Shown here piece by piece: positions 1 through 8,516 of a stretch of 64,000 nt of DNA. Position 1 is the stretch's first letter. The number at the start of each line of letters is the position of its first letter. Both the position numbers and the translations under genes were made by a program. Source of the stretch: Lichenicoccus sp964245755 (GTDB lineage: Bacteria; Pseudomonadota; Alphaproteobacteria; Acetobacterales; Acetobacteraceae); assembly GCA_964245755.1 (NCBI GenBank), contig CAXTNV010000001.1, positions 62,001-126,000 of the forward strand, read 5' to 3'. The notes under the pieces are model-generated. The model ran no database searches and was not told the DNA's origin. It saw only the letters and a list, made by a program, of their open reading frames with translations.

Positions 1-807
1 GCCGGCGCGGTCGATCCAGTCCTGGTAGCCGCCATAGACACCCTGCCGCGGGCTGGGCACGTGCTCGGCGTCCTTGACGTGGAACATGCGGATGCGCTGG
101 TGGTAGACGTCGATGAAGCCGAGATAGTCCATGAACTGCAGCAGGAAGTGGCTCGGATCGTAGAGGATGCTGCAGCGCGGGTGGCCGCCGACGCGCCCCA
201 GGAACCTCTCGAAGGTCACGCCGTCATGCAGGTCCTCGCCGGGATGCAGCTCGTAGCAGAGATCGACGCCCGCCTCCTCGAAGGCATCCAGGATCGGGCG
301 CCAGCGCCGCGCCAGCTCGTCGAACGCCTCGTCGATCAGCCCCGGCGGCCGCTGCGGGAACGGATAGAGGAACGGCCAGGCGAGTGCGCCCGAGAAGGTG
401 GCGTGCGCGCTCAGGCCGAGCCGGCGCGAGGCGCGTGCGGCGAGATGCAGCTGCCGCACCGCCCATTCCTGCCGCGTGGACGGATCATTGTGCACGGCGG
501 CCGGGGCGAAGCCGTCCAGCATCCGGTCGTATGCCGGGTGCGCGGCGACGAGCTGACCCTGCAGATGCGTCGAGAGTTCGGTCAGCGCGAGCCCCGCTTC
601 CGCCAGGATGCCATGGACCGTGTCGCAGTAGGCGTCGCTCTCGGCGGCGCGCGCGAGGTCGAACAGCCGCACGTCCCATGACGGGATCTGCACGCCCTCG
701 AACCCTGCCTCCCTCGCCCAGCGCGCGATCGAGGCCAGGTTGTCGAACGGCGCCTCGTCCGCGGCGAACTGAGCCAGGAACAGGGCCGGGCCCTTGAGTG
801 TCTTCAT
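1..807 (-). CDS. Sugar phosphate isomerase/epimerase (TIM barrel), 3' end beyond window
   Basis: About 269 codons are visible on the reverse strand, beginning MKTLKGPALFLAQF and running off the left edge without a stop. The protein looks like a xylose-isomerase-type TIM barrel: acidic and histidine residues typical of the metal site appear in ELHPGEDLHD, ILYDPSHF and MFHVKDAEH. Members of this family isomerise or epimerise sugars, keto sugars or inositol intermediates in the cytoplasm. The substrate cannot be read from the sequence. The gene follows an SDR dehydrogenase by 28 bases on the same strand, so the two are probably co-transcribed and serve one sugar pathway. Truncation is due to the window edge. 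Confidence 0.85.
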   Translation of the reverse strand, partial: MKTLKGPALFLAQFAADEAPFDNLASIARWAREAGFEGVQIPSWDVRLFDLARAAESDAYCDTVHGILAEAGLALTELSTHLQGQLVAAHPAYDRMLDGFAPAAVHNDPSTRQEWAVRQLHLAARASRRLGLSAHATFSGALAWPFLYPFPQRPPGLIDEAFDELARRWRPILDAFEEAGVDLCYELHPGEDLHDGVTFERFLGRVGGHPRCSILYDPSHFLLQFMDYLGFIDVYHQRIRMFHVKDAEHVPSPRQGVYGGYQDWIDRAG

Positions 808-835
808 GAAACGATTTCCTCGTCCCTGTGGTCGC

Positions 836-1597
836 TCACGCGGACGGCCAGATGGCCTGCGAGAACACGCCGCCATCGACCCAGATGGTCTGGCCGGTGA
901 TGAAAGAGGCCGCCGGCGTCGTCAGGAACAGCACCGGCCCGGCGATGTCCTGCGGCGTGCCGATCCGACGCAGCGGCGTGATCCTCGACCAGCTCGCGGC
1001 GTAGTCGCCGGTCTCGCTCGCGGTGCGCTCGACGGCGATCGCGCCGGGCGCGATGCAGTTCACCCGTATGCCGTGCGGCCCGAGTTCCACCGCCGCGACC
1101 TTGGTGAACTGCTCGATGCCGCCCTTGGAGGCGGTGTAGTCCACCAGGTTCGCGAAGGCGAGCTTGTTGCAGCCGGAACCGATATTGACGATCGCACCTT
1201 GCTTGCCGCACCCGATCATCAGGGCGCTCGCGTGCTTGGTGTTGAGGAAGCATCCCTTCAGGTTGGTCCGGATGACGCGGTCCCAATCCTGTTCCGACAG
1301 ATCGAGCAGCGGCGACCAGGTTTGCACGCCGGCGTTGTTGACCAGCACGTCGGGCGCGTCGCCGAACCAGGCTGTCGTCGCATCGTAGAAGCGGCGGACG
1401 TCCGAGGCGACGCCGACGTCGCACTGCATCGCATGCACGCGTCCTCCCGCGGCTTCGACTTCCGCCGCCAGCGCCTGCGCCGCCTCCGGAGCGGCGAGGT
1501 GATTGAAGGCCACGGCGAAGTCGGCCTGCGCGAACGCCCTGACCAGATGGCGGCCGATCCCGCTGCTTCCCCCGGTCACCACGGCGAGCCTGCTCAT
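836..1597 (-). CDS. SDR family oxidoreductase
   Basis: This is a 253-residue classical short-chain dehydrogenase/reductase. The nucleotide-binding motif is TGGSSGIG near residue 8, followed by NNAG, the catalytic YTASKGG and the C-terminal GQTIWVDGG typical of the FabG/gluconate-dehydrogenase group. An upstream in-frame start at 1624 is possible, but the ATG used here is preceded by AGGAGG at good spacing and puts the Rossmann motif at the usual place. It precedes the sugar isomerase/epimerase by 28 bases, so a sugar or polyol dehydrogenase is likely. The exact substrate is unknown. Confidence 0.88.
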   Translation of the reverse strand: MSRLAVVTGGSSGIGRHLVRAFAQADFAVAFNHLAAPEAAQALAAEVEAAGGRVHAMQCDVGVASDVRRFYDATTAWFGDAPDVLVNNAGVQTWSPLLDLSEQDWDRVIRTNLKGCFLNTKHASALMIGCGKQGAIVNIGSGCNKLAFANLVDYTASKGGIEQFTKVAAVELGPHGIRVNCIAPGAIAVERTASETGDYAASWSRITPLRRIGTPQDIAGPVLFLTTPAASFITGQTIWVDGGVFSQAIWPSA

Positions 1598-1704
1598 CAG
1601 GCGACCTCCTCTTCTCCCCGGCAAATCTGGCAGAAGCCCGACCTCTGCTGCTAGAGCATGAACCGCTCGATCATGGCGAAATGTGCAGCAGGTTCGGGGG
1701 GACC

Positions 1705-2490
1705 ATGGAGGATCTTGCCGGGAAGGTCGCGCTGGTGAGCGGCACGAGCGGGATCGGGCGGGCCACCGCGATCCGGTTGGCAGAGGCGGGGGCGCGTGTC
1801 ATGGCGCTCGGGATCGATGCCGAGGCCAATGCCGCGCTGGCGCGCACCGCCGCCTCGGCGGGTCTCGCCATCCTGACCCGGGAAGCGGACGTGGCCCTGC
1901 CCGGTCCGGTGCAGGCAGCCGTTGCCGAGACGGTCTCGGCGTATGGCGGCCTCGACATCATCGTCAACGCCGCCGCGATCCATCCCTACGGCGATGCCGT
2001 CGAGACGTCGCCGGAGACGTTCTCGCGCTGCCTCGCGGTCAATGTCGGTTCGGTGCACCTGACCGCGCTGTGCGGCGTGCCCGAGATGCGAAAGCGCGGC
2101 GGCGGGGTCATCGTCAGCCTCTCCAGCGTCCAGGGTTTCGCCTGCCAGGCCGGAGTCGCCGCCTACGTCGCCTCCAAGGGCGCGATCCATGCGCTGACCC
2201 GCGCCATGGCGATCGACTTCGCACCGGACCGGATCAGGGTCGTCTCGGTCAGTCCCGGTTCGGTCCGCACGCCGATCCTGGCCCTGGCGGCGCGCGCCTT
2301 CGACGGGCCGGACGCCGACCTCGATGCCGCCTTCGCCCGCTTCGGCGCGGCGCATCCCCTCGGTCGCATCGGCGAGCCCGAAGAGGTCGCGGCACTGATC
2401 GCCTTCCTCGCCTCGGACCAGGCGAGCTTCATCACCGGCTCGGACCACCGGATCGACGGCGGCCTGACCGCGGGGCTGGGCGTGCGTTGA
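1705..2490 (+). CDS. SDR family oxidoreductase
   Basis: This is a 261-residue classical SDR. It has SGTSGIG in the glycine-rich loop, NAAAIHPYG at the usual NNAG position, the active-site serine in SLSSVQG, YVASKGA as the YxxxK motif, and a FITGSDHRIDGG C-terminus. The chosen ATG follows a G-rich ribosome-binding site. A start at 1681 would add eight residues with no family support. It is divergent from the preceding SDR/isomerase pair and 43 bases upstream of another SDR on the same strand, so these two likely form a bicistronic unit. NAD(P)-dependent oxidation of a sugar or hydroxy acid is the family expectation; specificity is not visible. Confidence 0.87.
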   Translation: MEDLAGKVALVSGTSGIGRATAIRLAEAGARVMALGIDAEANAALARTAASAGLAILTREADVALPGPVQAAVAETVSAYGGLDIIVNAAAIHPYGDAVETSPETFSRCLAVNVGSVHLTALCGVPEMRKRGGGVIVSLSSVQGFACQAGVAAYVASKGAIHALTRAMAIDFAPDRIRVVSVSPGSVRTPILALAARAFDGPDADLDAAFARFGAAHPLGRIGEPEEVAALIAFLASDQASFITGSDHRIDGGLTAGLGVR

Positions 2491-2533
2491 GGCGAGCGCG
2501 GCGCGTGGCCGAGCGAGACCAGGGAGAAGCAGC

Positions 2534-3316
2534 ATGAGCACATCGACCGGGATAGCGGCGGACGCGTCGAGCCCGCCCGTGGCGGAACGGCTCGGCGGAC
2601 GCACGGCACTGGTCACCGCGGCGGCACAGGGGATCGGCAGGGCGACGGCGTGGCGCCTTGCCGAGGAAGGCGCGTCGGTGATCGCGATCGACATCAACGC
2701 GGCGAAGCTTGCCGAGCTGACGCACGACCGCATCACCGGCTGCGCCCTCGACGCTTCCGACCCGGCGCAGCTCCACGCGGCGCTGGCCAGGTGGACAAAG
2801 TTCGACATCGTCGTGAACTGCGTCGGCTGGGTGCATCACGGCTCGATCATGGACGCGGATGCCGCGGCCTGGCGGCGCTCCTTCAGCCTCAACGTGGACT
2901 CCATCTACCACGTGGTGCGCGCGGTGCTTCCGGCCATGCTGTCGGCAGGCCGCGGCAGCATCATCAACATCGCCTCGATCGCCTCGTCGATCCGCGGATT
3001 TCCGAACCGGGCGGCATACGGCGCGACCAAGGGTGCGGTGATCGGCCTCACCAAGGCGATCGCCGCCGACCATGTCGGCCAGGGCATACGCTGCAACTGC
3101 ATCTGCCCCGGCACCGTGGCCTCGCCCTCGCTCGAGGAGAGGATCGCCGCATTCGACGACCCGGTCGCGGCGCGCGCCAGCTTCATCGCCCGCCAGCCGA
3201 TCGGCCGGCTCGGCACTCCGGAGGAGGTGGCGGCGCTCGCTGCCTACCTCGCCGCCGACGAGAGCAGCTTCATGACCGGAGCCGCCGTCGTGCTCGACGG
3301 CGGCGCCAGCAACTGA
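2534..3316 (+). CDS. SDR oxidoreductase resembling 2-keto-3-deoxy-L-fuconate dehydrogenase / BDH2
   Basis: This is a 260-residue SDR. It shows TAAAQGIG at the cofactor loop, NCVGWVHHG, a catalytic YGATKGA and the stretch ICPGTVASPSLEER. That combination is characteristic of the DHRS6/BDH2 branch, which includes bacterial 2-keto-3-deoxy-L-fuconate dehydrogenases of 6-deoxysugar acid catabolism. It follows another SDR by 43 bases with a GGGAGAAG-type ribosome-binding site. A role in NAD-dependent oxidation of a keto-deoxy sugar acid is inferred from similarity to the branch and from neighbouring sugar genes. 3-Hydroxybutyrate dehydrogenase activity is the main alternative. Confidence 0.88.
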   Translation: MSTSTGIAADASSPPVAERLGGRTALVTAAAQGIGRATAWRLAEEGASVIAIDINAAKLAELTHDRITGCALDASDPAQLHAALARWTKFDIVVNCVGWVHHGSIMDADAAAWRRSFSLNVDSIYHVVRAVLPAMLSAGRGSIINIASIASSIRGFPNRAAYGATKGAVIGLTKAIAADHVGQGIRCNCICPGTVASPSLEERIAAFDDPVAARASFIARQPIGRLGTPEEVAALAAYLAADESSFMTGAAVVLDGGASN

Positions 3317-3329
3317 CCGGGCCCGGGAG

Positions 3330-3358
3330 GGTCGGCGGGGCCAGGCCGTCCGCCGACC
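3330..3358. terminator. Inverted repeat between convergent genes (possible bidirectional terminator)
   Basis: A perfect 9-bp inverted repeat, GGTCGGCGG and CCGCCGACC, is separated by an 11-base loop. It lies in the 70-base space between the stop codons of two convergent genes. There is no T-tract on either side, so it may act as a transcript-end stabiliser or rely on Rho. Confidence 0.4.
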
Positions 3359-3386
3359 TCCGCCGACCGATCGCGGCGCGCGACGG

Positions 3387-4697
3387 TCAGGCGCGGACGG
3401 CGATGCGTCGCATCACCGCGTACAACGCCACGCTGCCGGCCACCACGGCGGCCAAACCCAGGACCTCGGGGCGAGGCGCCACGCAGACCAGCAGCGCCAT
3501 CGCCGCCATGCCGCACACGGCCGCCAAGGGGAGGGCGGCGAAGCTGACGGGAGTACCGAGCGTCGAGACGCGGCGACGGTGCAGCACCCAGGCCGCCCCG
3601 CAGCCCAGGAAATACAGCCCCACCGTGTTCAGGGTGGATGCCACCACCAGGCCGGTGAAACTGCCCGATAGCGCCAGCGCCGCGGCGATGCCGGCATGGG
3701 TAAGGATGGCCGCGTCGGGCGCATGCGTGCCCGGGTGCGCCTTGCCCAGTATGCGTGGCAGCAGCCCGTCGCGCGCGAACGCGAACAGGATGCGAGGCGC
3801 GCCGAGGATGTCGCTGCCCAGCCACCCGAGCATGGACAGGGCCGCGCCCGCCACCAGCACCGCGCGTGCCAGCGGACCGAACCGTGCCGCCGCTGCCGCC
3901 AGGGGCGCCGCCTGATCGGCCAGGCTCGCGCCCAGCAGGTACTGCGCCACCAGCTGGATAGCCACGTAGAGCAGCAGCACGAAGCCCATCGCGCCGAGCA
4001 GCGCCCGCGGCACGTTGCGATGTCCGTCCGTGACCTCGCCGCTTGCCGCCAGCGGCGTCTCCATGCCGCTGAACGCGAACATGCCCAGGATCACCGCGTG
4101 GGCCAGCCCTGACACCGGAAGCACCGCCAGGGGCGCGGCAGGCGGCAGCCCGCCCGTCGCGAACGCAGCGCCGCCCACCGTCACGAACAGCAGCAGCGGC
4201 ACCAGCTTCAGCAGCGTGATCGCCGAGACCATCCAGGCCGCCTCGCGCACGCCGCGCAGGTTGACCAGCGCGATGGCGCCGATCGAGACCAGGATCACCG
4301 CGCTACGGCCCCACCCGGCCGCCAGTGCCGGCAGCACGGTGCCGATCGTCGCCGCCAGCGCCGCGGCGATGCCGCCGCAGGCGAGCACGCTGGCCATCCA
4401 GGTCAACATGCCGCAGACGAACCCGGCCAGCGGGCCGAGGGCATGCGTCACCGTGCCGTAGACGCCGCCGCTGGTGGGCAGCCGACTGCCTGCCTCGGCA
4501 AAGCAGACGACCACGAAACTCATCGCGACAGCGCACACCAGGAAGGCGAGCGGCGCCCAGGCGCCCGCCGCCTGCGCCATCGCGGCCGGCAGAGTGAAGA
4601 TGCCGGCACCGACCACGCCGTTCACCACGGCGGCCGACAGCGCCAGCGGGCCGATATGCCGCCGCAGCACCGCGTCGCGTCGCACCGTCTGACTCAT
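3387..4697 (-). CDS. APC superfamily amino acid permease
   Basis: This is a 436-residue integral membrane protein with about 12 hydrophobic helices. It opens with the APC-family signature around residues 20-45 (NGVVGAGIFTLPA) and has a conserved substrate-helix segment, FSGMETP, near the middle. Family members (AdiC/YjeH-like) take up or exchange amino acids across the inner membrane. The start at MSQTVRRDAV is preferred because the 13-residue upstream extension is polar and arginine-rich. It stands alone, convergent with the SDR pair. Transported substrate is not identifiable. Confidence 0.87.
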   Translation of the reverse strand: MSQTVRRDAVLRRHIGPLALSAAVVNGVVGAGIFTLPAAMAQAAGAWAPLAFLVCAVAMSFVVVCFAEAGSRLPTSGGVYGTVTHALGPLAGFVCGMLTWMASVLACGGIAAALAATIGTVLPALAAGWGRSAVILVSIGAIALVNLRGVREAAWMVSAITLLKLVPLLLFVTVGGAAFATGGLPPAAPLAVLPVSGLAHAVILGMFAFSGMETPLAASGEVTDGHRNVPRALLGAMGFVLLLYVAIQLVAQYLLGASLADQAAPLAAAAARFGPLARAVLVAGAALSMLGWLGSDILGAPRILFAFARDGLLPRILGKAHPGTHAPDAAILTHAGIAAALALSGSFTGLVVASTLNTVGLYFLGCGAAWVLHRRRVSTLGTPVSFAALPLAAVCGMAAMALLVCVAPRPEVLGLAAVVAGSVALYAVMRRIAVRA

Positions 4698-4766
4698 GCG
4701 GACAAGGCTAGCCGCAACGCGGCGGCGGCACGACACATAGCCTGCGCGGCCTGGATGAGATCGAAC

Positions 4767-6110
4767 TCAGCCGGTCTTCGCCGCCAGCACGTCCAGCCTG
4801 CTGATCTCCGCCGGCCGAGCCAGCAGCGCGTTCGACCGCTTCAGCAGCAACGACGCCCCCTTGCCGGCCAGGTGCGCCTTGCGGCCGGACTCCGCGGGAA
4901 AGGTCTCGAAGATGCCGAACACCGAGCGGCTGAAGCGCACGCCGAACCATGGTCTGGTCCCGGGCTCGCGCTGCACGCTGGACAGAATTTCGAGCAGCAG
5001 TGTTTCCACCTCGGCTTCCTTGCCCGGCTTGGCTTCCAGGCGGATATGCAACGCCTTGGGACCGGCGCCTCCCTTGCGACCGCGCACGCGCGCCGATCGA
5101 TGCGGCAGACTCGCAGCCAGCGCGCGCACCAGGAGGCCGGCGCCGACCGCGGCGATGCCGGTCATCCACGGACGCAGCACCGCCTGGGTGTAGAGGCTGG
5201 TCCGCATCACCCGGCCCTCATAGTTGCCGCGCTCGATCAGGCTCTCGGTCGGCCCGTCGAGGCCGCTCCCGTCACGCGGCCGGCTCAGCGGGCGGCCGCT
5301 CGGGGTCTTCGGGATAATCGCGGCCTCCATCAGCCGGTCGGTGAGCCCGGGTGCGATGCGCCCGGCCGCGGCCATCACCTTGGCTCCTCCGCCCACGAAC
5401 ACCTCGCGCACCGGATGCGTCGCCGCGTGCAGGATCGCGTGCGCCACCACCTCGGGTGCATACACCGGCGGAACGTGGTGCGGCTCGGACGACAGGTAGT
5501 TCTTGGCGTTGACCGTAAATGGCGTGTCGATCTGACCAGGCTTGATCAGGGTGACCGAGATCGGCGCGCCCTCCTCCTCCAGCTCCATGCGCAGCGCTTC
5601 GGTGATGCTCTTCACCGCGGCCTTGCCGGCGCAATAGATGCCCTGCAGCGGCACGGCGCGCTCCGACACCTCGCTGCCGAGGTTGATGATCGCGCCGCCG
5701 CCCCGCGCTCGCAGGTGACGCAGCGCCTCGCGCGAGCCGTAGACCTGGCCCCACAGGTTGGTCTCGAACGAGCGTCGCATGTCGGCGAGCGACACCTCGT
5801 CCATGCGGCCATACACGCCGATGCCGGCATTGTTGATCCAGGTGTCGAAACCGCCGAACACGGCGATCGCCTTCTGCGCGATCAGGCCGACTTGCTCCTC
5901 CACGCCGACATCGGCCACCACGTAGGCCGCCCTGCCACCGCGGCGCTCGATCTCTTCGGCGAGGTTGCGCAGCGCGATCTCGCTGCGCGCCGCCAGCACC
6001 AGGGCGGCGCCCTGGTCGGCAGCCAGCCGCGCCGTCGCCAGTCCGATGCCGGACGAGGCGCCGGTGACAACCACCACCTGCTCGCGCAGTGGCCTGAGGA
6101 TTACTTTCAT
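4767..6110 (-). CDS. SDR oxidoreductase with C-terminal ABM-like domain
   Basis: This is a 447-residue two-part protein. Residues 1 to about 250 are a classical SDR: TGASSGIG, NNAG and a YCAGKAA active-site tyrosine/lysine motif. A linker with a hydrophobic segment near residue 330 follows (GIAAVGAGLLVRALA). The last 90 or so residues resemble the antibiotic-biosynthesis-monooxygenase (ABM) ferredoxin-like fold, with the pattern KPGKEAEVETLL, GTRPWFGVRF and FGIFETFPAESGR. The start is the ATG at MKVILRPL, preceded by GGGAGAG. The gene follows the zinc alcohol dehydrogenase by 28 bases. The SDR assignment is firm; the ABM assignment is by pattern. Confidence 0.85.
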   Translation of the reverse strand: MKVILRPLREQVVVVTGASSGIGLATARLAADQGAALVLAARSEIALRNLAEEIERRGGRAAYVVADVGVEEQVGLIAQKAIAVFGGFDTWINNAGIGVYGRMDEVSLADMRRSFETNLWGQVYGSREALRHLRARGGGAIINLGSEVSERAVPLQGIYCAGKAAVKSITEALRMELEEEGAPISVTLIKPGQIDTPFTVNAKNYLSSEPHHVPPVYAPEVVAHAILHAATHPVREVFVGGGAKVMAAAGRIAPGLTDRLMEAAIIPKTPSGRPLSRPRDGSGLDGPTESLIERGNYEGRVMRTSLYTQAVLRPWMTGIAAVGAGLLVRALAASLPHRSARVRGRKGGAGPKALHIRLEAKPGKEAEVETLLLEILSSVQREPGTRPWFGVRFSRSVFGIFETFPAESGRKAHLAGKGASLLLKRSNALLARPAEISRLDVLAAKTG

Positions 6111-6138
6111 CGCGATGGTCTCTCCCTCGGGCGCCGCA

Positions 6139-7311
6139 CTAGGCCAGGTTGAACACCACCTTGACGCAACCATCCTTCTTGTCGCGGAAGGTCTTGTACA
6201 GGTCCGGGCCGTCCGCGAGGTTGGTGCTGCGGTGGGTGATGAGGAAGGTGGGGTCGATCGTGCCGTCCTGGATCAGCTTGGTCAGATCCTCCAGGTAGCG
6301 CTTAACGTGGGTCTGCCCGCTCTTCATGGTCAGCCCCTTCTGCACGATGGAGCCCATGTTTACCGGCGTGGGCCCGCCGTACACGCCGGGCACCGAGATC
6401 GTGCCGCTCGGGCGCACCGCGGTGATCATCTCGGTCAGCGCATATGGGCGTGCCGTGCCGGTCAGCTTCTCCTGGATCGTGCTCAGGATGCCGGTGGCGC
6501 CGTGGCCGGCTACCGCCTCCATGCCGACGCAGTCGACCACCGCATCCGGACCTTCGCCGTGAGTGATCTCCTTCAGCCGTTCGAGCACGTCCTCCTTGGT
6601 GAAGTCGATCACGTCGGTGGCGCCCGCCTGGCGCGCCAGGGCGATCCGCTCCGGGACGTCCTCGATCGCCACCACGCGGGCGGCACCCATGACGACCGCT
6701 GACTTGATCGCGAACAGGCCGACCGGACCCGCGCCCCAGATCGCCACCGTCTCGCCACCCTTGAGGTCGCAGTAGGCCATGGCCTGCCAACCCGTGGGCA
6801 GGATGTCGCTGAGGAACAGCGCCTGCTCGTCGGTCATGCCTTCCGGCACCTTCATCGGCCCGACATCCGCCATCGGCACCCGCACGTACTCGGCCTGACC
6901 GCCGGCATAGCCACCGGTGATGTGCGAGTAGCCGAACAGCCCCGCGGTCGGGTAGCCGAACATCTTGGCGGCCATCTCGCCGTTGCGGTTGCTGCGCTGG
7001 CATGACGCCCAGTTGCCCATCTTGCACTGCACGCACTGGCCGCAATTGATGTTGAAGGGCACCACGACCCGGTCGCCCTTGTTCAGCGGATGCCCCGACG
7101 AACCGACCTCGACCACCTCGCCCATGAACTCGTGCCCGAGCACGTCACCGCTCTCCATGGTCGGCATCTGGCCGTCCATCAGATGGAGGTCGGACCCGCA
7201 GATGGCACAGCTGCTCACTTTGAGGATGATGTCGCGCGGATCCTCGATGGTGGGGTCGGGTACGGTGTCGCAGCGTATGTCGCCCCTGCCGTGCCAACAG
7301 AGTGCCCGCAT
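6139..7311 (-). CDS. Zinc-dependent alcohol dehydrogenase (formaldehyde dehydrogenase-like)
   Basis: This is a 390-residue medium-chain dehydrogenase. Catalytic zinc ligands lie in CAICGSDLH and GHEFMGE. The structural-zinc cysteines are in NCGQCVQCKMGNWASC, and the NAD fold carries IWGAGPVGLFA. The segment AGLFGYSHITGGYAGG is typical of the glutathione-independent formaldehyde-dehydrogenase-like clade. Length matches the family. It probably oxidises an alcohol or aldehyde with NAD in the cytoplasm. It lies just upstream of the SDR-ABM gene on the same strand, suggesting a shared transcript. The physiological substrate is not established. Confidence 0.9.
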   Translation of the reverse strand: MRALCWHGRGDIRCDTVPDPTIEDPRDIILKVSSCAICGSDLHLMDGQMPTMESGDVLGHEFMGEVVEVGSSGHPLNKGDRVVVPFNINCGQCVQCKMGNWASCQRSNRNGEMAAKMFGYPTAGLFGYSHITGGYAGGQAEYVRVPMADVGPMKVPEGMTDEQALFLSDILPTGWQAMAYCDLKGGETVAIWGAGPVGLFAIKSAVVMGAARVVAIEDVPERIALARQAGATDVIDFTKEDVLERLKEITHGEGPDAVVDCVGMEAVAGHGATGILSTIQEKLTGTARPYALTEMITAVRPSGTISVPGVYGGPTPVNMGSIVQKGLTMKSGQTHVKRYLEDLTKLIQDGTIDPTFLITHRSTNLADGPDLYKTFRDKKDGCVKVVFNLA

Positions 7312-7440
7312 GTCTCCGCTCCTCGCCGAGTGTTTTGCCTGCCAACGCAGACGAAGGCCCTCGGTTAGCGGCGGCGGAAGCGACTTACTGCTTTGTGTTC
7401 GGGCACCACGTCCAGCGCCTGGGCCACGGCCCGCGGCAGC

Positions 7441-7650
7441 TCAGGATCGGTCGCGACGCCCGAAGCGCTTGATCTGGCTGTCGGCGTCGCGCTGCATCTT
7501 CTCGGCGGTATCGATGTCGCCGGCTCTCTGCCAGGCACTCGCCACGTTCTGCAGGAACACGGCGCGTGCCGCGAGCCCGGTCGAACTGTAGACCGCCGGC
7601 GGCGGCCCTTCCAGGAAGTCGGGGATACGGATCGCTCTCCGATGACTCAT
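7441..7650 (-). CDS. Small hypothetical protein, 69 aa
   Basis: A short reverse-strand gene beginning MSHRRAIRIPDF and ending in KRFGRRDRS. It has an ATG preceded by GGAGGG and a plausible promoter about 40 bases further upstream. The product is basic, with one amphipathic helix-like stretch (AARAVFLQNVASAWQ) and no membrane segment. No family was recognised. It lies 129 bases upstream of the alcohol dehydrogenase start on the same strand, so it could lead that transcript. The frame continues open upstream through unrelated sequence, but only this part has a ribosome-binding site. Confidence 0.6.
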   Translation of the reverse strand: MSHRRAIRIPDFLEGPPPAVYSSTGLAARAVFLQNVASAWQRAGDIDTAEKMQRDADSQIKRFGRRDRS

Positions 7651-7952
7651 GTGGAACCCTCCGATCACGGAAACGAGGCTTGGAGATCTTATCAAAACAA
7701 GTGCGGGCCTCCAACAAGATGGTGATACCCAAGCATAGGCGCAGCTGATTATTCCCTGACGCGTTGCTGTTGTACCGAAGCTCGAGCGACTGTTGCGACT
7801 CGCAAGACAACTTGGAGCACGTTGATTACGCGGTATTCGAAGCTTCCCCGGCACAGGCGCCCATTGCTCAGCGTCTCGATCAACGACGTGAGACAAAGCT
7901 TTGTCCACGCTCGAACCAGGCGGGCTGCCTGCAGCGTCGGCGAGGCGGATGG
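7651..7952. other. Gene-free stretch, AT-richer than surroundings
   Basis: About 300 bases between the DhaL-encoding segment and the 69-aa gene. Base composition is visibly less GC-rich than in the flanking genes. Apart from the promoter-like element near its left end I see no gene, repeat or strong hairpin. Both flanking genes point left, so it probably holds the end of the kinase transcript and the promoter of the small gene. Confidence 0.5.
7689..7717 (-). promoter_or_regulatory. Candidate sigma-70-type promoter
   Basis: On the reverse strand TTGTTG and TGATAA are separated by exactly 17 bases, about 40 bases upstream of the ATG of the 69-aa gene. The match to TTGACA/TATAAT is partial. 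The call rests on spacing, AT-rich context and position. Confidence 0.35.
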
Positions 7953-8516
7953 CTAGCTGCGGGGATCGCGCCCGTGCGGCGCCACGTCCGTCTCTTCGTG
8001 GGTGCTCGCGGCGGCGCGCAGGCAGAGTGCCAGGGAGGTCGCACCGGGATCCGCATGGCCCTTGCTGCGCTCCGCCAGCGGGCGCGCCCGGCCGAGGCGG
8101 GGAGACAGAGCCGCGGTTGCCGCGGCCGCGTGCGACGCCGCCTCGGCGGCCGCATCCCAGGCCTCGCGCAACGGGACACCCTGCTCGACCGCTCGACGCA
8201 GCGCTGCCGCGAACGGCGCGAGCGCATCGACCAGGGTCTTGTCGCCCGGCTGGGCGCCGCCGAGCCGCGTCACCCCGTCCAGCGCGGCGTCGACCCCGCG
8301 CACCACGTCGTCGGGCGATGGCGACGCGGCGTCCCCGAGCAGGCGCGCGCAGGCGACCAGGCCGACGCCCCACAGCGCCCCCGACGTGCCGCCGGCTTGC
8401 GCCGCCCAGGCCTCGCCGGCGGCGGCGAGCACCGAGCCCGCCCCGGAACCGATCGAGGCGGCGTCGCGCACCGCCTCGGCGGCGGCGGCCGAACCACGTG
8501 CCATGCCCTGGCCGTG
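7953..8516 (-). CDS. DhaL domain of a DhaK-DhaL sugar kinase (5' part lost at assembly gap)
   Basis: This is the ADP-binding DhaL half of a dihydroxyacetone/erythrulose-type kinase. The readable sequence begins HGQGMARGSAAAAEAV, the remainder of the metal-binding GDGDHG motif, and continues with GGTSGALWG, GDKTLVDAL and ARPLAERSKGHADPGA, all DhaL signatures. The preceding bases collapse into a run of G/C and then Ns. The DhaK half on the other side of the gap stops about 20 residues before this point. The two are therefore best read as one gene of roughly 580 codons. Both the missing start and the GC-rich junction are assembly effects, not biology. Confidence 0.85.
   Translation of the reverse strand, partial: HGQGMARGSAAAAEAVRDAASIGSGAGSVLAAAGEAWAAQAGGTSGALWGVGLVACARLLGDAASPSPDDVVRGVDAALDGVTRLGGAQPGDKTLVDALAPFAAALRRAVEQGVPLREAWDAAAEAASHAAAATAALSPRLGRARPLAERSKGHADPGATSLALCLRAAASTHEETDVAPHGRDPRS

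Noticed and set aside
4443..6152. A 569-codon forward frame
   Set aside because: It is antisense to the SDR-ABM and permease genes, with no recognisable domain and skewed Arg/His/Gln composition.
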